Below are positions 27,475 through 36,438 of a DNA stretch of 64,000 nt, in pieces. Location: positions 31,442-95,441 of the forward strand of contig JAJDEH010000109.1 of the NCBI GenBank assembly GCA_029259935.1, in the 5' to 3' direction. The notes beneath the pieces were generated by a model. That model saw only the letters and a program-made list of their open reading frames with translations, did not search any database and was not told the DNA's origin. The position numbers and the translations under genes were made by a program. Source of the DNA: Planctomycetota bacterium. Lineage in GTDB: Bacteria; Planctomycetota; Planctomycetia; Pirellulales; Pirellulaceae. Position 1 is the first letter of the stretch. Each line of letters opens with the position of its first letter.

Positions 27475-28344
27475 ATGCTCGAAGACATTTCGAGTTATTG
27501 TTTCTTTTACAGTTACGCGGCGACGCTTCTGTTGGAAGTCTCGCGGCTGTTCTTCCGCGCGCCGGTTCGGATGGCGGTCATCATCACGTTCGCCGCCGCG
27601 GGGCTGTTTGCTCATTCGGTCTACTGGTGGATCCACGTCCGCGCTGAACTGGCGACCGGCGTACCGCTGTCAAGTTGGTACGACTGGTGTTTGATCGTCG
27701 CCTGGGGACTGATCGTGGTCTATTTAGCCCGAGTTATTTCTCAGCCTCGAACAGCATTGGGCCTCTTCCTATTACCGCTGGTTCTGGCGCTGATCGGCGT
27801 TGCCGAGTTGGTTAGCAAAGTGCCGGGCTTTTCGCAGGACCAGGCCCAGTCGGTGTGGCGGTCCATCCACGGCCTGGCGTTGCTGCTGGGAACGCTGATT
27901 GTCTTTTTGGGCTTCGTGGCGGGCATGATGTATTTGGTGCAATCCTATCGTCTAAAACACAAGCTGCCGCCGCGCGCCGGCCTGCGGCTGCCCAGTCTGG
28001 AACTGCTACAAAAGCAAGGCGAATGGGCGCTCGTTGCGTCGTCCGTGCTGCTGGCGGTCGGTCTGGCTTCCGGCGTCGTCCTCAACCTGATCAAGTCGGG
28101 CGTCGTCTCCTGGACCGACCCCGTCGTGTGGACGTCGGGAGTCTTGTTTCTCTGGCTGGCCACCGCGGTGACGTTCAACCTGATTTACAAGCCGGCGCGG
28201 CGCGGACGAAAGGTCGCCTATTTAGTCGTGGCCAGTTTTGCGTTTCTGGTCTTTGAATTGGGCATCGCCATATTCTACGCCCAGCACCCCACGACACTCC
28301 CCGGCGGGCGCAGTGCCGCCACGCAGCAGGGAGGTGAACGATGA
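27475..28344 (+). CDS. HemX/CcsA-like cytochrome c assembly membrane protein
   Basis: Polytopic membrane protein of 289 residues with about eight helices. It belongs to the CcsA/CcmF/HemX superfamily that handles heme (WWIHVRAELATGVPLSSWYDWCLIVAWG and WRSIHGLALLLGTLIVFLGFVAGMMYLVQSYRLKH are typical, with a conserved His in the SIHGLA helix). Since it is immediately upstream of hemA with an ATGA overlap, the HemX name fits best: in Bacillus HemX acts with HemA. Its own role here is not shown. ATG 27475 is preferred; the frame opens at 27418 without a better start. Confidence 0.8.
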   Translation: MLEDISSYCFFYSYAATLLLEVSRLFFRAPVRMAVIITFAAAGLFAHSVYWWIHVRAELATGVPLSSWYDWCLIVAWGLIVVYLARVISQPRTALGLFLLPLVLALIGVAELVSKVPGFSQDQAQSVWRSIHGLALLLGTLIVFLGFVAGMMYLVQSYRLKHKLPPRAGLRLPSLELLQKQGEWALVASSVLLAVGLASGVVLNLIKSGVVSWTDPVVWTSGVLFLWLATAVTFNLIYKPARRGRKVAYLVVASFAFLVFELGIAIFYAQHPTTLPGGRSAATQQGGER

Positions 28345-29615
28345 GGCTTCAAATGGTGGGCTGCAGCCATCATCATTCATCCGTGGACCTGCGGGAACGG
28401 TTGGCTTTCAGTCCTGACCAGGCACGTGCCGCGCTGGGCAAACTCCGGCAACAATTTCCCGAGTCCGAAGCGGTCCTGCTTTCGACCTGCAATCGCGTCG
28501 AGCTGTACACGGCGGCGGAAACTGATCGGCTGTGCCCGACGCACCATGACATGGTCGAGTTCCTGGCTTCGTTTCACGGCATGCGGGCGGCCGAGATCTT
28601 TGACGATCTGTTTGAACGCGACGGCGAAGAGGCGGTGCGGCATTTGTTCACGGTCGCCGCCAGTCTGGACAGCATGGTTGTGGGCGAAGCGCAGATTCTC
28701 TCGCAGGTTAAGCAAGCTTACGAATTGGCGCAAGCGGGCGAATCCACGGGCACCTTGACGCATCTCGCGTTTCAAGCCGCGATTCGGGTTGCCAAGCGAG
28801 TCGCCAGTGAAACCGCCATCAACGAGCGGCGGGTTAGCATTCCCAGTGTCGCCGTGGCCGATTTCGCCAGCCAGATCTTCGAGCGGTTCGACGACAAGCA
28901 CGTGCTGGTCATTGGGGCCGGCGAAATGGGAGAAGAGACGCTGAACTATTTGAAGGCCGAAGGCGCCCGCGACGTAACGATTGTCAACCGGAATCCCGAG
29001 CGCGCCGAGGAACTAGCGCAGCGAGTCGGCGGCACTCCGCGAAGTTGGGATCAATTGGACCAACTGCTGATCGAAGCCGACCTGGTCGTCAGCACGACCG
29101 GCGCGAAAGAGCCGATCGTCACGCTGGAAAGCTATAGACAAATCGAATTCCAGCGCGAGCAGCGAACGATGTTCATTCTGGACCTCGCCGTGCCGCGTGA
29201 CATTGAGCCCGCGGTCGGAGATTGCCTGAACGTCTATCTTTATTCCATCGACGATTTGAAGTCGACCTGCGAACGAAACAAGCGCGCCCGGCAAAAGGAA
29301 TGGCCCAAGGCGGAACGAATCATCGACCATGAAACCGCCCGGTTCATCGCCGATCTCAATCACCGCACCACGGCACCGATCATTGGGCAACTGCACGCCA
29401 TGGCCAACAGCGTCAAAGAGCAGGAATTGAAACGGCTAATGAACAAACTGGGGGATGTGGATCAGAAGACAAGTGATGAAATCACTCAGTCGTTTAACCG
29501 GCTGGTGAAAAAGATTCTGCATCCGCCGCTGGAATCGCTGCGCGACAAGGCGGCCGAAGGAGAGCATCACGGGCTGCTCGACGCGCTCAAACAACTGTTC
29601 GGTCTTGGTGAATGA
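28341..29615 (+). CDS. hemA: Glutamyl-tRNA reductase
   Basis: First committed step of tetrapyrrole synthesis by the C5 route: reduces glutamyl-tRNA to glutamate-1-semialdehyde with NADPH; cytoplasmic. At 424 residues it is normal. The catalytic Cys50 is in LLSTCNRVELYT, the tRNA/substrate region reads SLDSMVVGEAQILSQVK, the Rossmann NADPH motif is HVLVIGAGEMGEETLNYLKAEG, and the C-terminal dimerisation spine begins near 330. ATGA overlap with the HemX-like gene shows a translational link. Heme feedback control, known in other bacteria, cannot be read from the sequence. Confidence 0.97.
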   Translation: MRLQMVGCSHHHSSVDLRERLAFSPDQARAALGKLRQQFPESEAVLLSTCNRVELYTAAETDRLCPTHHDMVEFLASFHGMRAAEIFDDLFERDGEEAVRHLFTVAASLDSMVVGEAQILSQVKQAYELAQAGESTGTLTHLAFQAAIRVAKRVASETAINERRVSIPSVAVADFASQIFERFDDKHVLVIGAGEMGEETLNYLKAEGARDVTIVNRNPERAEELAQRVGGTPRSWDQLDQLLIEADLVVSTTGAKEPIVTLESYRQIEFQREQRTMFILDLAVPRDIEPAVGDCLNVYLYSIDDLKSTCERNKRARQKEWPKAERIIDHETARFIADLNHRTTAPIIGQLHAMANSVKEQELKRLMNKLGDVDQKTSDEITQSFNRLVKKILHPPLESLRDKAAEGEHHGLLDALKQLFGLGE

Positions 29616-29699
29616 GCGGTCGCGCCGACCTAGGCGAACGCGACAAGCAACCTTCCCGCCCGCTCGACCGAACTGAATGACTACCGCCGACGTCGAATC

Positions 29700-30062
29700 T
29701 CATTCGTCGTCGTCCTCGCCCCAATCATCGTCCTCGTCGTCAGTTCCGCCATCGTCCTTTCCGTCATCGTCCTTTCCGTCGTCATCGTCCTCGTCCTCGT
29801 CGCCGACTTCTTCCCACTCGCTGTCTTCGTAGTCGTCGTCGAAGTCGTCGTCGAAGTCCTCGTCCAGTTCGTCATCGTCGTCATCGTCATCGTCGTCATC
29901 GTCGTCGTCATCATCGTCCAGGTCATCATCGCCGTCGTCGTCGAGATCGGACAGATCGTCTTCCTCTTCGTCGATACTCAATGTCGGCTGATCCATGGGC
30001 GCTTGCCACAACTTGAGCATGTCGATTTCAACCTGTGGCTGCGTGGAAACTGAGACGGTCAC
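29700..30062 (-). CDS. Small aspartate-rich acidic protein
   Basis: Protein of 120 residues dominated by Asp and Glu: the run from about residue 38 on is almost entirely acidic, with up to sixteen Asp in a row, encoded by GAC and GAT triplets that read as a trinucleotide repeat. The first 35 residues are ordinary (VTVSVSTQPQVEIDMLKLWQAPMDQPTLSID). The start is GTG 30062, chosen because AGGAGG is nine bases upstream and within the 3' end of scpB. No fold is recognised; such acidic tails may bind cations or basic proteins. It may be co-transcribed with scpB. Confidence 0.6.
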   Translation of the reverse strand: MTVSVSTQPQVEIDMLKLWQAPMDQPTLSIDEEEDDLSDLDDDGDDDLDDDDDDDDDDDDDDDDELDEDFDDDFDDDYEDSEWEEVGDEDEDDDDGKDDDGKDDGGTDDEDDDWGEDDDE

Positions 30063-30075
30063 TTGCGGAATCCTC

Positions 30076-30846
30076 CTATTCACTTTCACTCTCTAAGGCT
30101 GCATGTTCTTCGGCTGCATTCGCGGCTTGGCTGACTTCACTGATCGGATCTTCAGGTTGAGTTGTATTAGGTATCGCCTTATTCCGCAACACTTCCGCCC
30201 GGGGCAAATGATCCAAATTCCGCAAGCCGAACGTTTGCAAAAATCGCTTGGTGGTCGCGTACAAATAGGGGCGGCCGAGTTCTTCACTGCGGCCGCAAAT
30301 GCGGACCAACTCTCGTTCCATAAGCTGCCGCAACACCTCACCGCAATTGACGCCTCGTATCGCCTCGACATCGACCCGCAAGACCGGTTGCCGGTAGGCC
30401 ACCACGGCCAGCGTCTCCATCGCCGGTGCGGACAACCGCAAGGCGCGCGGCATGTGCTTGAGCCGCCTGAGCCAACTTCCCAGCCGCGGCCGCGTCAACA
30501 TTTGATATCCACCGGCAACCATTTCGACTCGAAATGCAAACTGCTGTTCGTCCAACCGTTTGTTCAATCGTTTGACCAAGGTCCGCGCCTCGGTGCCGTC
30601 GGTCAAATCGGCATGTTGACTCAGTTTTCGAGCATTGAGCGGCTCCTTGGCTAGGAACAAGACCGCCTCCAAACGGGCCATCCGCTGTCCAACATCCTCG
30701 TCGTGGGGGGTCGCGGCGGATGTCGTGGATGGCTCGGTAACGTCCAACGGCGTACGGCGCGAACAGGCGTGCCCGCGCCAAGCCGTGCGATAACGCGCGG
30801 CAACGCTTTGTAATTGAATCGCCGGATCACGGAAGCATTTTCTCAT
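30076..30846 (-). CDS. scpB: Segregation and condensation protein B
   Basis: Kleisin-associated winged-helix protein that, with ScpA and SMC, forms the condensin complex that organises the chromosome. The core is visible from about residue 56: MARLEAVLFLAKEPLNARKLSQHADL, ALRLSAPAMETLAVVAYRQPVLRVDVEAIRGVNC and LRQLMERELVRICGRSEELGRPYLYATTKRFLQTFGLRNLDHLP, all standard for ScpB. The 55-residue N-terminal extension has no homologue that I recognise, and MARLEAV is where most family members begin. ScpA is not next to it. The C terminus is short and acidic (AAEEHAALESESE). The acidic protein gene follows. Confidence 0.88.
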   Translation of the reverse strand: MRKCFRDPAIQLQSVAARYRTAWRGHACSRRTPLDVTEPSTTSAATPHDEDVGQRMARLEAVLFLAKEPLNARKLSQHADLTDGTEARTLVKRLNKRLDEQQFAFRVEMVAGGYQMLTRPRLGSWLRRLKHMPRALRLSAPAMETLAVVAYRQPVLRVDVEAIRGVNCGEVLRQLMERELVRICGRSEELGRPYLYATTKRFLQTFGLRNLDHLPRAEVLRNKAIPNTTQPEDPISEVSQAANAAEEHAALESESE

Positions 30847-30958
30847 GTCACCTTCGCCAGAAGATTTTGAAGCTACCGCGGTCTCGACTCATGGGTGCGC
30901 CGGCCGGCAATGGGGAGGACTAACTTTGGGTAGGACTCATGATAAGCCCTTGTGCGAC

Positions 30959-31501
30959 TCACCGCACGGTCGCGCTCGTCAATTCCGGTGGGCTACTCGC
31001 CAGTCGCCACGACTCGACCTGCGCCAGCACTCGCTGCATCGCCACAAAAGGATCGTCGTGGGTGTCTTCGAAGGTTCGAGTATACACGCTGTCCTTGATC
31101 GGGATCTGGCAGCAAAACCGATAGCGGGGATTTCCCGCTCCGGTCGACTCCAGCTTGGTCGAGACCGCGCCGAGATCGTGCAATTGCCGACAGAGGACAT
31201 TCAACGGCTCGTCGGATGAAGTGACGCTTGGCGGTTGCCTGGGTCGGCCCAATTCCACCACCGATATGGGATGCGGATTGGGGGAAAATGCATCGGAATC
31301 ACTTGGCAGTCCGCCTTCCACGGGACTATGAGCGATCCAGCCGCTGTCTAGTTCCGGCTCTTCCTCGACCGTTGACACGGGCCGCCAATTCCACCATGCG
31401 CCCAGGGTGGCGCTGACCGATGGCAGCGCGATCAACGGAGGCGCTAGCACGAACATCAACACAATGATCGTCCGGATTGTCGAAAAAGCGGCCGAATGCA
31501 T
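30959..31501 (-). CDS. Hypothetical exported protein
   Basis: Protein of 180 residues that I do not recognise. The N terminus is a hydrophobic helix (STIRTIIVLMFVLAPPLIALPSVSA, about 7-31), either a signal peptide or an anchor. The rest is proline- and serine-rich (DAFSPNPHPISVVELGRPRQPP) up to about residue 95, followed by a more structured stretch (NVLCRQLHDLGAVSTKLESTGAGNPRYRFCCQIPI). The latter resembles a small beta-alpha fold seen in planctomycete periplasmic proteins, but no name can be given. No good ribosome site was found. Upstream on the other strand lies a possible small zinc-ribbon ORF. Confidence 0.5.
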   Translation of the reverse strand: MHSAAFSTIRTIIVLMFVLAPPLIALPSVSATLGAWWNWRPVSTVEEEPELDSGWIAHSPVEGGLPSDSDAFSPNPHPISVVELGRPRQPPSVTSSDEPLNVLCRQLHDLGAVSTKLESTGAGNPRYRFCCQIPIKDSVYTRTFEDTHDDPFVAMQRVLAQVESWRLASSPPELTSATVR

Positions 31502-31560
31502 ATAAAAGAGCTGAAAATCGAGCTTGCTGGCAAAACGTCGGGAAAAGCCACGCGACTATA

Positions 31561-31725
31561 GTGGTTTGCCCGAATTGCGGAAAGATAGATTGCACACCGC
31601 GGATGGCTCGGATTGCTTGCCAGACCTGCCGGCAATGGCGAATAATAGACCTGCTGACCAGTAACGCTCCTCAGTCACGCTGTTCCTCAGTAACGCTGTT
31701 CCTCAGTAACGCCGTTCCTCAATGA
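31561..31725 (+). CDS. Possible small zinc-ribbon protein
   Basis: Open frame of 54 codons from GTG 31561 with two CXXC pairs (VVCPNCGKIDC and RIACQTCRQW), a plausible zinc ribbon of the kind common in planctomycete proteins. The frame runs on upstream to 31477 but that part overlaps the minus-strand hypothetical gene. The 3' part crosses a tandem repeat, so the reading may be accidental. Low confidence. Confidence 0.3.
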   Translation: MVCPNCGKIDCTPRMARIACQTCRQWRIIDLLTSNAPQSRCSSVTLFLSNAVPQ

Positions 31726-31726
31726 C
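31656..31726. repeat. Tandem repeat, 16-bp unit
   Basis: Three nearly identical 16-base units (31669-31684, 31685-31700, 31701-31716; each starts CCTCAGT), plus partial copies at both ends. Differences are one base per unit. It lies just before the next gene and may be slippage-derived. Confidence 0.8.
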
Positions 31727-31737
31727 TCCAACAATTC

Positions 31738-32544
31738 ATGACTACCCCCAACGAAACAACCAGTCCATCACGTGGATCCGCCAACCTACACAAGTCTCGA
31801 TTTCCCGCCTGGATCGTGATTGCATCCATGATCTTGCTCGTGGGCAGCTTCATGGTGTGCATCGTGGGATTCTTTTCCAGCCTTGTCTTTGGCGAAGAGT
31901 TTTCACCCGACACTTTTGAACGCCGTACGTTCGCGTATTACCAAGTCCCCCTCGTGCAGTGGCAGATTACGCCCATTACACGCGTCATCATGAGCGGCAC
32001 GTTAGAAGATCATCTGACGAAAAAGAAAATTGTCGCCAAGACCAATGTCAAGAAGCCCCGTTGGGATCTCGTTTTTGACAGTCGCACCAAGAGAGATTCC
32101 GAAAAGTGCGACGCCCGCATGCTTCAGCAGTATCTGGACCTGTACGACCATACGGGCAACCAGATTTGGATGAACTGGACCACCGAGCATCCGGAACTCG
32201 CCAAGGTCTTCTGGCCCTTGGTGGCCGACGTTGCCAGGAATCAGCTCTATTTCTTGCTGCCCGACATCTTCCAACTTGCCGAAGGCGCTTACGATCCCGA
32301 TCAACTGCAAGCGGCGCTGCACCAGCACCTAAACAAAGCCTACCGGGATCATGGGCTGGCGGCACAACAAGTCGGAAGCCATGAAGTTGCGGCCCGATAT
32401 TTCGCCGAAGCCTTGAAATACGACCCGGCAGACACGCAGTCCCAAACCGCCCGTTCTGAATCTCTCAAGATGTTCAAGCAATCCAAGCCCCAGGACGAAG
32501 CTGCTGCTGACAATCGGGAGGCGACCAGTTCGCCTAACGAATGA
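31738..32544 (+). CDS. Membrane-anchored hypothetical protein with TPR-like tail
   Basis: Protein of 268 residues, not recognised. One membrane helix near the N terminus (WIVIASMILLVGSFMVCIVGFFSSLVFG, about 25-52) anchors an otherwise soluble protein. The middle (about 60-165) is unknown. The C-terminal part reads as a single TPR-like motif (HLNKAYRDHGLAAQQVGSHEVAARYFAEALKYDPAD, about 201-236). Its stop overlaps the cysteine desulfurase start as ATGA, so the two are translated from one message, but a functional link is only inferred. Confidence 0.6.
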   Translation: MTTPNETTSPSRGSANLHKSRFPAWIVIASMILLVGSFMVCIVGFFSSLVFGEEFSPDTFERRTFAYYQVPLVQWQITPITRVIMSGTLEDHLTKKKIVAKTNVKKPRWDLVFDSRTKRDSEKCDARMLQQYLDLYDHTGNQIWMNWTTEHPELAKVFWPLVADVARNQLYFLLPDIFQLAEGAYDPDQLQAALHQHLNKAYRDHGLAAQQVGSHEVAARYFAEALKYDPADTQSQTARSESLKMFKQSKPQDEAAADNREATSSPNE

Positions 32545-33722
32545 ACGCCATCTATTTAGATCACAACGCCACAACTCGGCTTCATCCGCTGGTCATCGAG
32601 GCGATGGCCGATATCCGCCGCGAAAGCGTGGGCAATCCCTCCAGCCAACACCAATTCGGCCAACGTGCGCGCCAGTTGGTGGAACAGGCCCGCGACGATA
32701 TTGCCCGCTTGCTAGGAGCCAGCGTCGACGCAACCAATGGCGACCGCCTCATTTTCACCAGCGGCGGCACGGAAGCGAACAACCTAGCAGTGCTTGGATT
32801 CGTCGGCGGTGCCTTGGAGGATCGCACCTTGGAGGATAACGCTCGAAAAAATATCGTCATCTCCCCCATCGAGCACCCCAGCCTTACGGGGGCCGCGGAT
32901 CACCTGGCTGCCCACGGTTTCGACGTCCGTCGGTCGCGCGTCCTAAAGTCTGGTATCGTCGATGCCGATCACCTGAACTCCCTGGTCGACGAAAATACGC
33001 AACTGGTCAGCCTGATGCTGGGCAATAACGAAACGGGCGTCCTGCAACCCGTGGGGCAAGTCGCCCAGTTTTGTCGCGAGCGGAACATCGCGATGCATAC
33101 AGACGCCGTGCAAGTCGCGGGGAAGCAGGCGATCGACTTTCAGGAACTGCAGGTTACGTCGCTCAGCGTCGCCGCTCATAAGTTTCATGGTCCGCTCGGA
33201 ATCGGGTGTTTACTGGTGCGGAGCGACGCCAAACTCAGTCCCCTGCTGTTTGGCGGATTCCAACAGTGGGGGCTGCGACCCGGCACCTTAAGCACGGACT
33301 TGATTATCGGCATGGCGCGAGCCTTGTCGTTGTGGCGGGACGAGGCGACCGATCGCTTTGCACGCATGGAGACGCTCCGCGACCAGCTCGAAGCAACGCT
33401 CTTGAGCGAACTTGACGACGTAGCGATTATTGGAAAGGAAGCCCCGCGGTTGCCGCATACCAGCAATGTTGCCTTCCTTGGGCTTGATCGGCAAGCGATT
33501 CTGATGGCGTTGGACATGGCCGGAGTTGCTTGTTCGACCGGCTCGGCCTGTGCCAGCGGATCCAGTGAGCCATCGCCCGTTTTGATCGCGATGAACTGCC
33601 CCACGGCCGTGATTGAGGGCTCGTTGAGGATCAGTTTGGGCGCTTTGACGACGGCCGCGGAAGTCGCCGAGGCCAGTCAACGTATCATCCGAGTAATTAA
33701 GAACTTACGCCGCAAGAAATAG
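32541..33722 (+). CDS. Cysteine desulfurase (NifS/IscS family)
   Basis: PLP enzyme that removes sulfur from cysteine for Fe-S cluster and thiolation pathways; 393 residues. The N terminus is YLDHNATTRLHP, Lys214 in SVAAHKFHGPLG is the PLP lysine, and Cys337 in CSTGSACASGSSEPSPVL is the persulfide-forming residue. The short loop around that Cys (no long insert) and GNPSSQHQFGQRAR point to a NifS/IscS-like class I enzyme rather than SufS. No scaffold gene (iscU, nifU) is adjacent. ATG 32541 overlaps the upstream stop. Confidence 0.92.
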   Translation: MNAIYLDHNATTRLHPLVIEAMADIRRESVGNPSSQHQFGQRARQLVEQARDDIARLLGASVDATNGDRLIFTSGGTEANNLAVLGFVGGALEDRTLEDNARKNIVISPIEHPSLTGAADHLAAHGFDVRRSRVLKSGIVDADHLNSLVDENTQLVSLMLGNNETGVLQPVGQVAQFCRERNIAMHTDAVQVAGKQAIDFQELQVTSLSVAAHKFHGPLGIGCLLVRSDAKLSPLLFGGFQQWGLRPGTLSTDLIIGMARALSLWRDEATDRFARMETLRDQLEATLLSELDDVAIIGKEAPRLPHTSNVAFLGLDRQAILMALDMAGVACSTGSACASGSSEPSPVLIAMNCPTAVIEGSLRISLGALTTAAEVAEASQRIIRVIKNLRRKK

Positions 33723-33815
33723 TCCGGAAAATTGGCCTCCTCACCTCGTGTTTCGGCGGAAAAAAGTCTAAAATACGGACTTCAATTGGAAGCTATTTAG
33801 AAGCATGGAGTCGAG

Positions 33816-34886
33816 GTGGTTAGCGGCGTTTTTTCCATCCCGCTAGGCGCTCATGGGTCGTCGCCCGAATCGGTGGTTCCTCACCAAAATCGCGCGAAAC
33901 TTCCTTTGCGTCAGTACATTGCCGACGCGGCCAATTCGCTAGTGCGGGTTGTTGCGGACGGCCAGTTGCTGCGCTCCGAGTGGATGAATCCTGTCGTCCT
34001 CATGGGACCCTCGGGAACCGGAAAGACCACGCTCGCCCATCAGCTCTTTTCGACCTTTGAAAGAGACCAACCCGCGGCGAATACGATATCGACCACGGCC
34101 GTGGACTTTTGTCGCTCCTATGCCTCGGCCGTCGATGCCGATGCCCTCGCCGATCTACGACACAAGTTCCGCTCCGTGCATTGCCTTCTTCTAGACGACC
34201 TCCACCATGCGGCCACCAAGCCGGCCGGGCTAACGGAATTGACCAGCACGTTACAGTCATTGATTGAAGCCCAAGCTCGCACCATCATCACCATGCGGCC
34301 CCCCTCGCCTGAACAAAAACCGTTGCCGGCCCGATTGATGAGCTTGATTTCCGGCGGTCTCGTGATTCCGCTCGCCGCCCCGGGACGGGAAGCTCGCGAA
34401 GAAATTCTCCGGCAGTTTGCCCTCGAACACGAGGTCCAATTGACCTCGGAATCGCTCGCCCTATTGGCCGAGCATTTGACCGGCACGGTCCCCCTGTTGC
34501 GAGGAATAGTACTCGAACTGGCGGCGCTGCAATCCGAGCTAGATGGTTTGGACATGGCAACCGTGAAGGACTTCATCGCCAATCCTTCCCGCAGCGAACC
34601 GACCCTGCAATTCATCGCCCAACGAGTTGGCAAGTTTTTCAAATTCAAAGTAGCCGATCTGCGCGGCCCCAGTCGCCGGCAGACCCTGGTGCTTGCCCGC
34701 GGCGTCGCAATGTTTTTATCTCGCAAGCTTACCAATAAGAGTCTCGTTCAAATCGGCAAGCAGTTTGGAGGTCGCGACCACACGACCGTCCTGCACGCCT
34801 GCCGAACCATGGAGTCAAGACTCATTACCGATTCTGAATTACGGCAGTCCGTTGAAGAACTGCAAGACATCTTACAACCCACTTGA
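33816..34886 (+). CDS. dnaA: Chromosomal replication initiator DnaA, short and divergent
   Basis: AAA+ initiator that binds DnaA boxes and opens the origin. Only 356 residues: the AAA+ core begins at once, so domain I (helicase/DnaB contact) and the domain II linker are absent. Walker A is GPSGTGKT (64-71), Walker B LLLDDLHH (124-131). The box VII region reads RLMSLIS (173-179), where E. coli has RLKSRF, so the second Arg (R285 in E. coli) is lost; sensor 2 reads TVPLLRG (224-230) instead of NVRELEG, so that Arg is also lost. Domain IV is intact (RRQTLVLARGVAMFLSRKL and GGRDHTTVLHA). GTG 33816 has GGAG at six bases. dnaN follows. Confidence 0.88.
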   Translation: MVSGVFSIPLGAHGSSPESVVPHQNRAKLPLRQYIADAANSLVRVVADGQLLRSEWMNPVVLMGPSGTGKTTLAHQLFSTFERDQPAANTISTTAVDFCRSYASAVDADALADLRHKFRSVHCLLLDDLHHAATKPAGLTELTSTLQSLIEAQARTIITMRPPSPEQKPLPARLMSLISGGLVIPLAAPGREAREEILRQFALEHEVQLTSESLALLAEHLTGTVPLLRGIVLELAALQSELDGLDMATVKDFIANPSRSEPTLQFIAQRVGKFFKFKVADLRGPSRRQTLVLARGVAMFLSRKLTNKSLVQIGKQFGGRDHTTVLHACRTMESRLITDSELRQSVEELQDILQPT

Positions 34887-35281
34887 ATTCCGCTTGCCGC
34901 CATGAACATCAAAGTTCGCCCACGGATGTTGGGACCGCGAAACTCCGGTGGAAAGCGTGTTCGATTCGTGATGATCGATGGCGCCAATCATCCCGGTTGT
35001 CGACAGCCGCCGAACGCTGGCCGGAAACAGACTGGTTTATGAACCGAGAATCTACCCCTTTCCGACGTTACATCAACATGTTTTCCACCGTTCATTTCGT
35101 TCTCAAATATTTTGTAACTGCTGATGGGCCAACTGCTTTCCAACGCCCCGCGAAAAGAAACTGACAATCGGCCGAACGCATTCCTACTACTACTGTGTTC
35201 ATAACTAATAAAGAAGAAAGAAGCCCTCGCCGTCCTTGAGTTAACACGAGATCGCCAGGACACAAGGAAAGGTAAAGACCC
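34887..35281. other. dnaA-dnaN intergenic region
   Basis: About 395 bases without a gene. The AT-rich stretch near 35105-35120 (CAAATATTTTGTAA) and one DnaA-box-like TTTTCCACC at 35081-35089 could belong to an origin, but there is no cluster of good boxes. The promoter of dnaN should lie here. Calling oriC from this would be unsafe. Confidence 0.3.
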
Positions 35282-36400
35282 ATGAAGATCGCCTTTAATC
35301 GTGAAAGTTTTCTATCGGCATTCCAGATTGCCGCGTCCGTCGCGCCGTCACGCAGTCCCAAGCCCATTTTGCAGAACGTCAAGCTGGAGGTTGTCGACGA
35401 CAAAGTCATCTTGTCGGCCACCGATATGGAATTGGGAATTCGTATCCAGGCCAGCGGTGTTGAAGTGGAATCGGCCGGCAGCGTCATTTTGTCGGTTGAC
35501 CGCTTTGGTGCCATCTTGCGCGAAAGCAATGACGAAAAGCTGAAAGTCGAAGCCGATTCGCAAGGCGCGACCGTGACCGGAGATCGCAGCGTATTCAAGC
35601 TGCCAAGTGAAAACCCGGATGAATTCCCCGAGGTGGCCTCGTTCGAGGAAGAAAAGTTTCACGAAGTTCCAGCTCGTCTATTCAAGGAACTGGTTCGTCG
35701 AACATTGTTCGCGACGGATACCGAGAGCAGCCGATATGCGTTGGGCGGCATTCTCCTGGAGATGTCGGGCGACAAGATCACGGCGGTTGGAACCGATGGC
35801 CGCCGGCTGTCGAAGATGGAAGGGCCGGCCATGTCAGTGGGGGGCCACGAGACCGGCGACGCCATGACGATTGTACCCGCGCGGTCGATGCAATTGATTG
35901 AACGAGCCTTGTCGGATGGCGACGCGGAAATTCAGGTGGCCGCGCGAGCCAACGATCTGCTGGTGCGAACTCCGCGAGCCGTTTTTTATTCGCGGCTGGT
36001 GGAAGGCCGATTTCCGAAGTGGCGGGATGTGTTCCCCGTCCGGCAAGAGGCCGTGGAGATAGAAATGTCGGTCGGCCAGATGTATCAAGCTTTGCGGCAG
36101 GCAGCCATTTTGGCCAACGAAGAAACACGGGCGGTCGATTTTGCTTTTGGCGACGGTTCGATGGTGCTTTCGGGTTCGAACGCCGACGTCGGCCAATCTC
36201 GCATCGAAATGCCGATCTCCTACAGCGGCGAGAACATCACCATCACACTCAATCATCGCTTCGTGGCCGATTTTCTCAAAGTCTTGGATGCGGAAAAGAC
36301 TTTTACGTTGGAACTCGAAAACTCCGATTCGGCCGCCTTGTGCAAAACGGATGATGGCTATGGTTATGTGATCATGCCGCTCGCTCGCGAACGGCCCTAG
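35282..36400 (+). CDS. dnaN: DNA polymerase III beta sliding clamp
   Basis: Ring-shaped dimer that holds polymerase on DNA; 372 residues in the normal three-domain length. Motifs: MKIAFNRESFLSAFQIAASVAPSRSPKPILQNVKLEV at the N terminus, ATDTESSRYALGGILLEMSGDKITAVGTDGRRLS in domain II, and KTDDGYGYVIMPLARERP at the C terminus, which is the hydrophobic pocket side (normal ending is MPMRL). ATG 35282 has AAGGAAAGG upstream. It lies between dnaA and dciA in the usual replication block order. Confidence 0.96.
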   Translation: MKIAFNRESFLSAFQIAASVAPSRSPKPILQNVKLEVVDDKVILSATDMELGIRIQASGVEVESAGSVILSVDRFGAILRESNDEKLKVEADSQGATVTGDRSVFKLPSENPDEFPEVASFEEEKFHEVPARLFKELVRRTLFATDTESSRYALGGILLEMSGDKITAVGTDGRRLSKMEGPAMSVGGHETGDAMTIVPARSMQLIERALSDGDAEIQVAARANDLLVRTPRAVFYSRLVEGRFPKWRDVFPVRQEAVEIEMSVGQMYQALRQAAILANEETRAVDFAFGDGSMVLSGSNADVGQSRIEMPISYSGENITITLNHRFVADFLKVLDAEKTFTLELENSDSAALCKTDDGYGYVIMPLARERP

Positions 36401-36438
36401 CCCGCCTTGGCTTTGACATCGACGGCATTTTTCCACTA

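Noticed and set aside
29681..29929. Threonine-rich reading of the Asp tract in another frame
   Set aside because: A side effect of the GAC/GAT triplet repeat; the Asp frame has the ribosome site.
34887..35281. Possible oriC between dnaA and dnaN
   Set aside because: Only one weak DnaA-box-like site and no cluster; the position alone is not enough.
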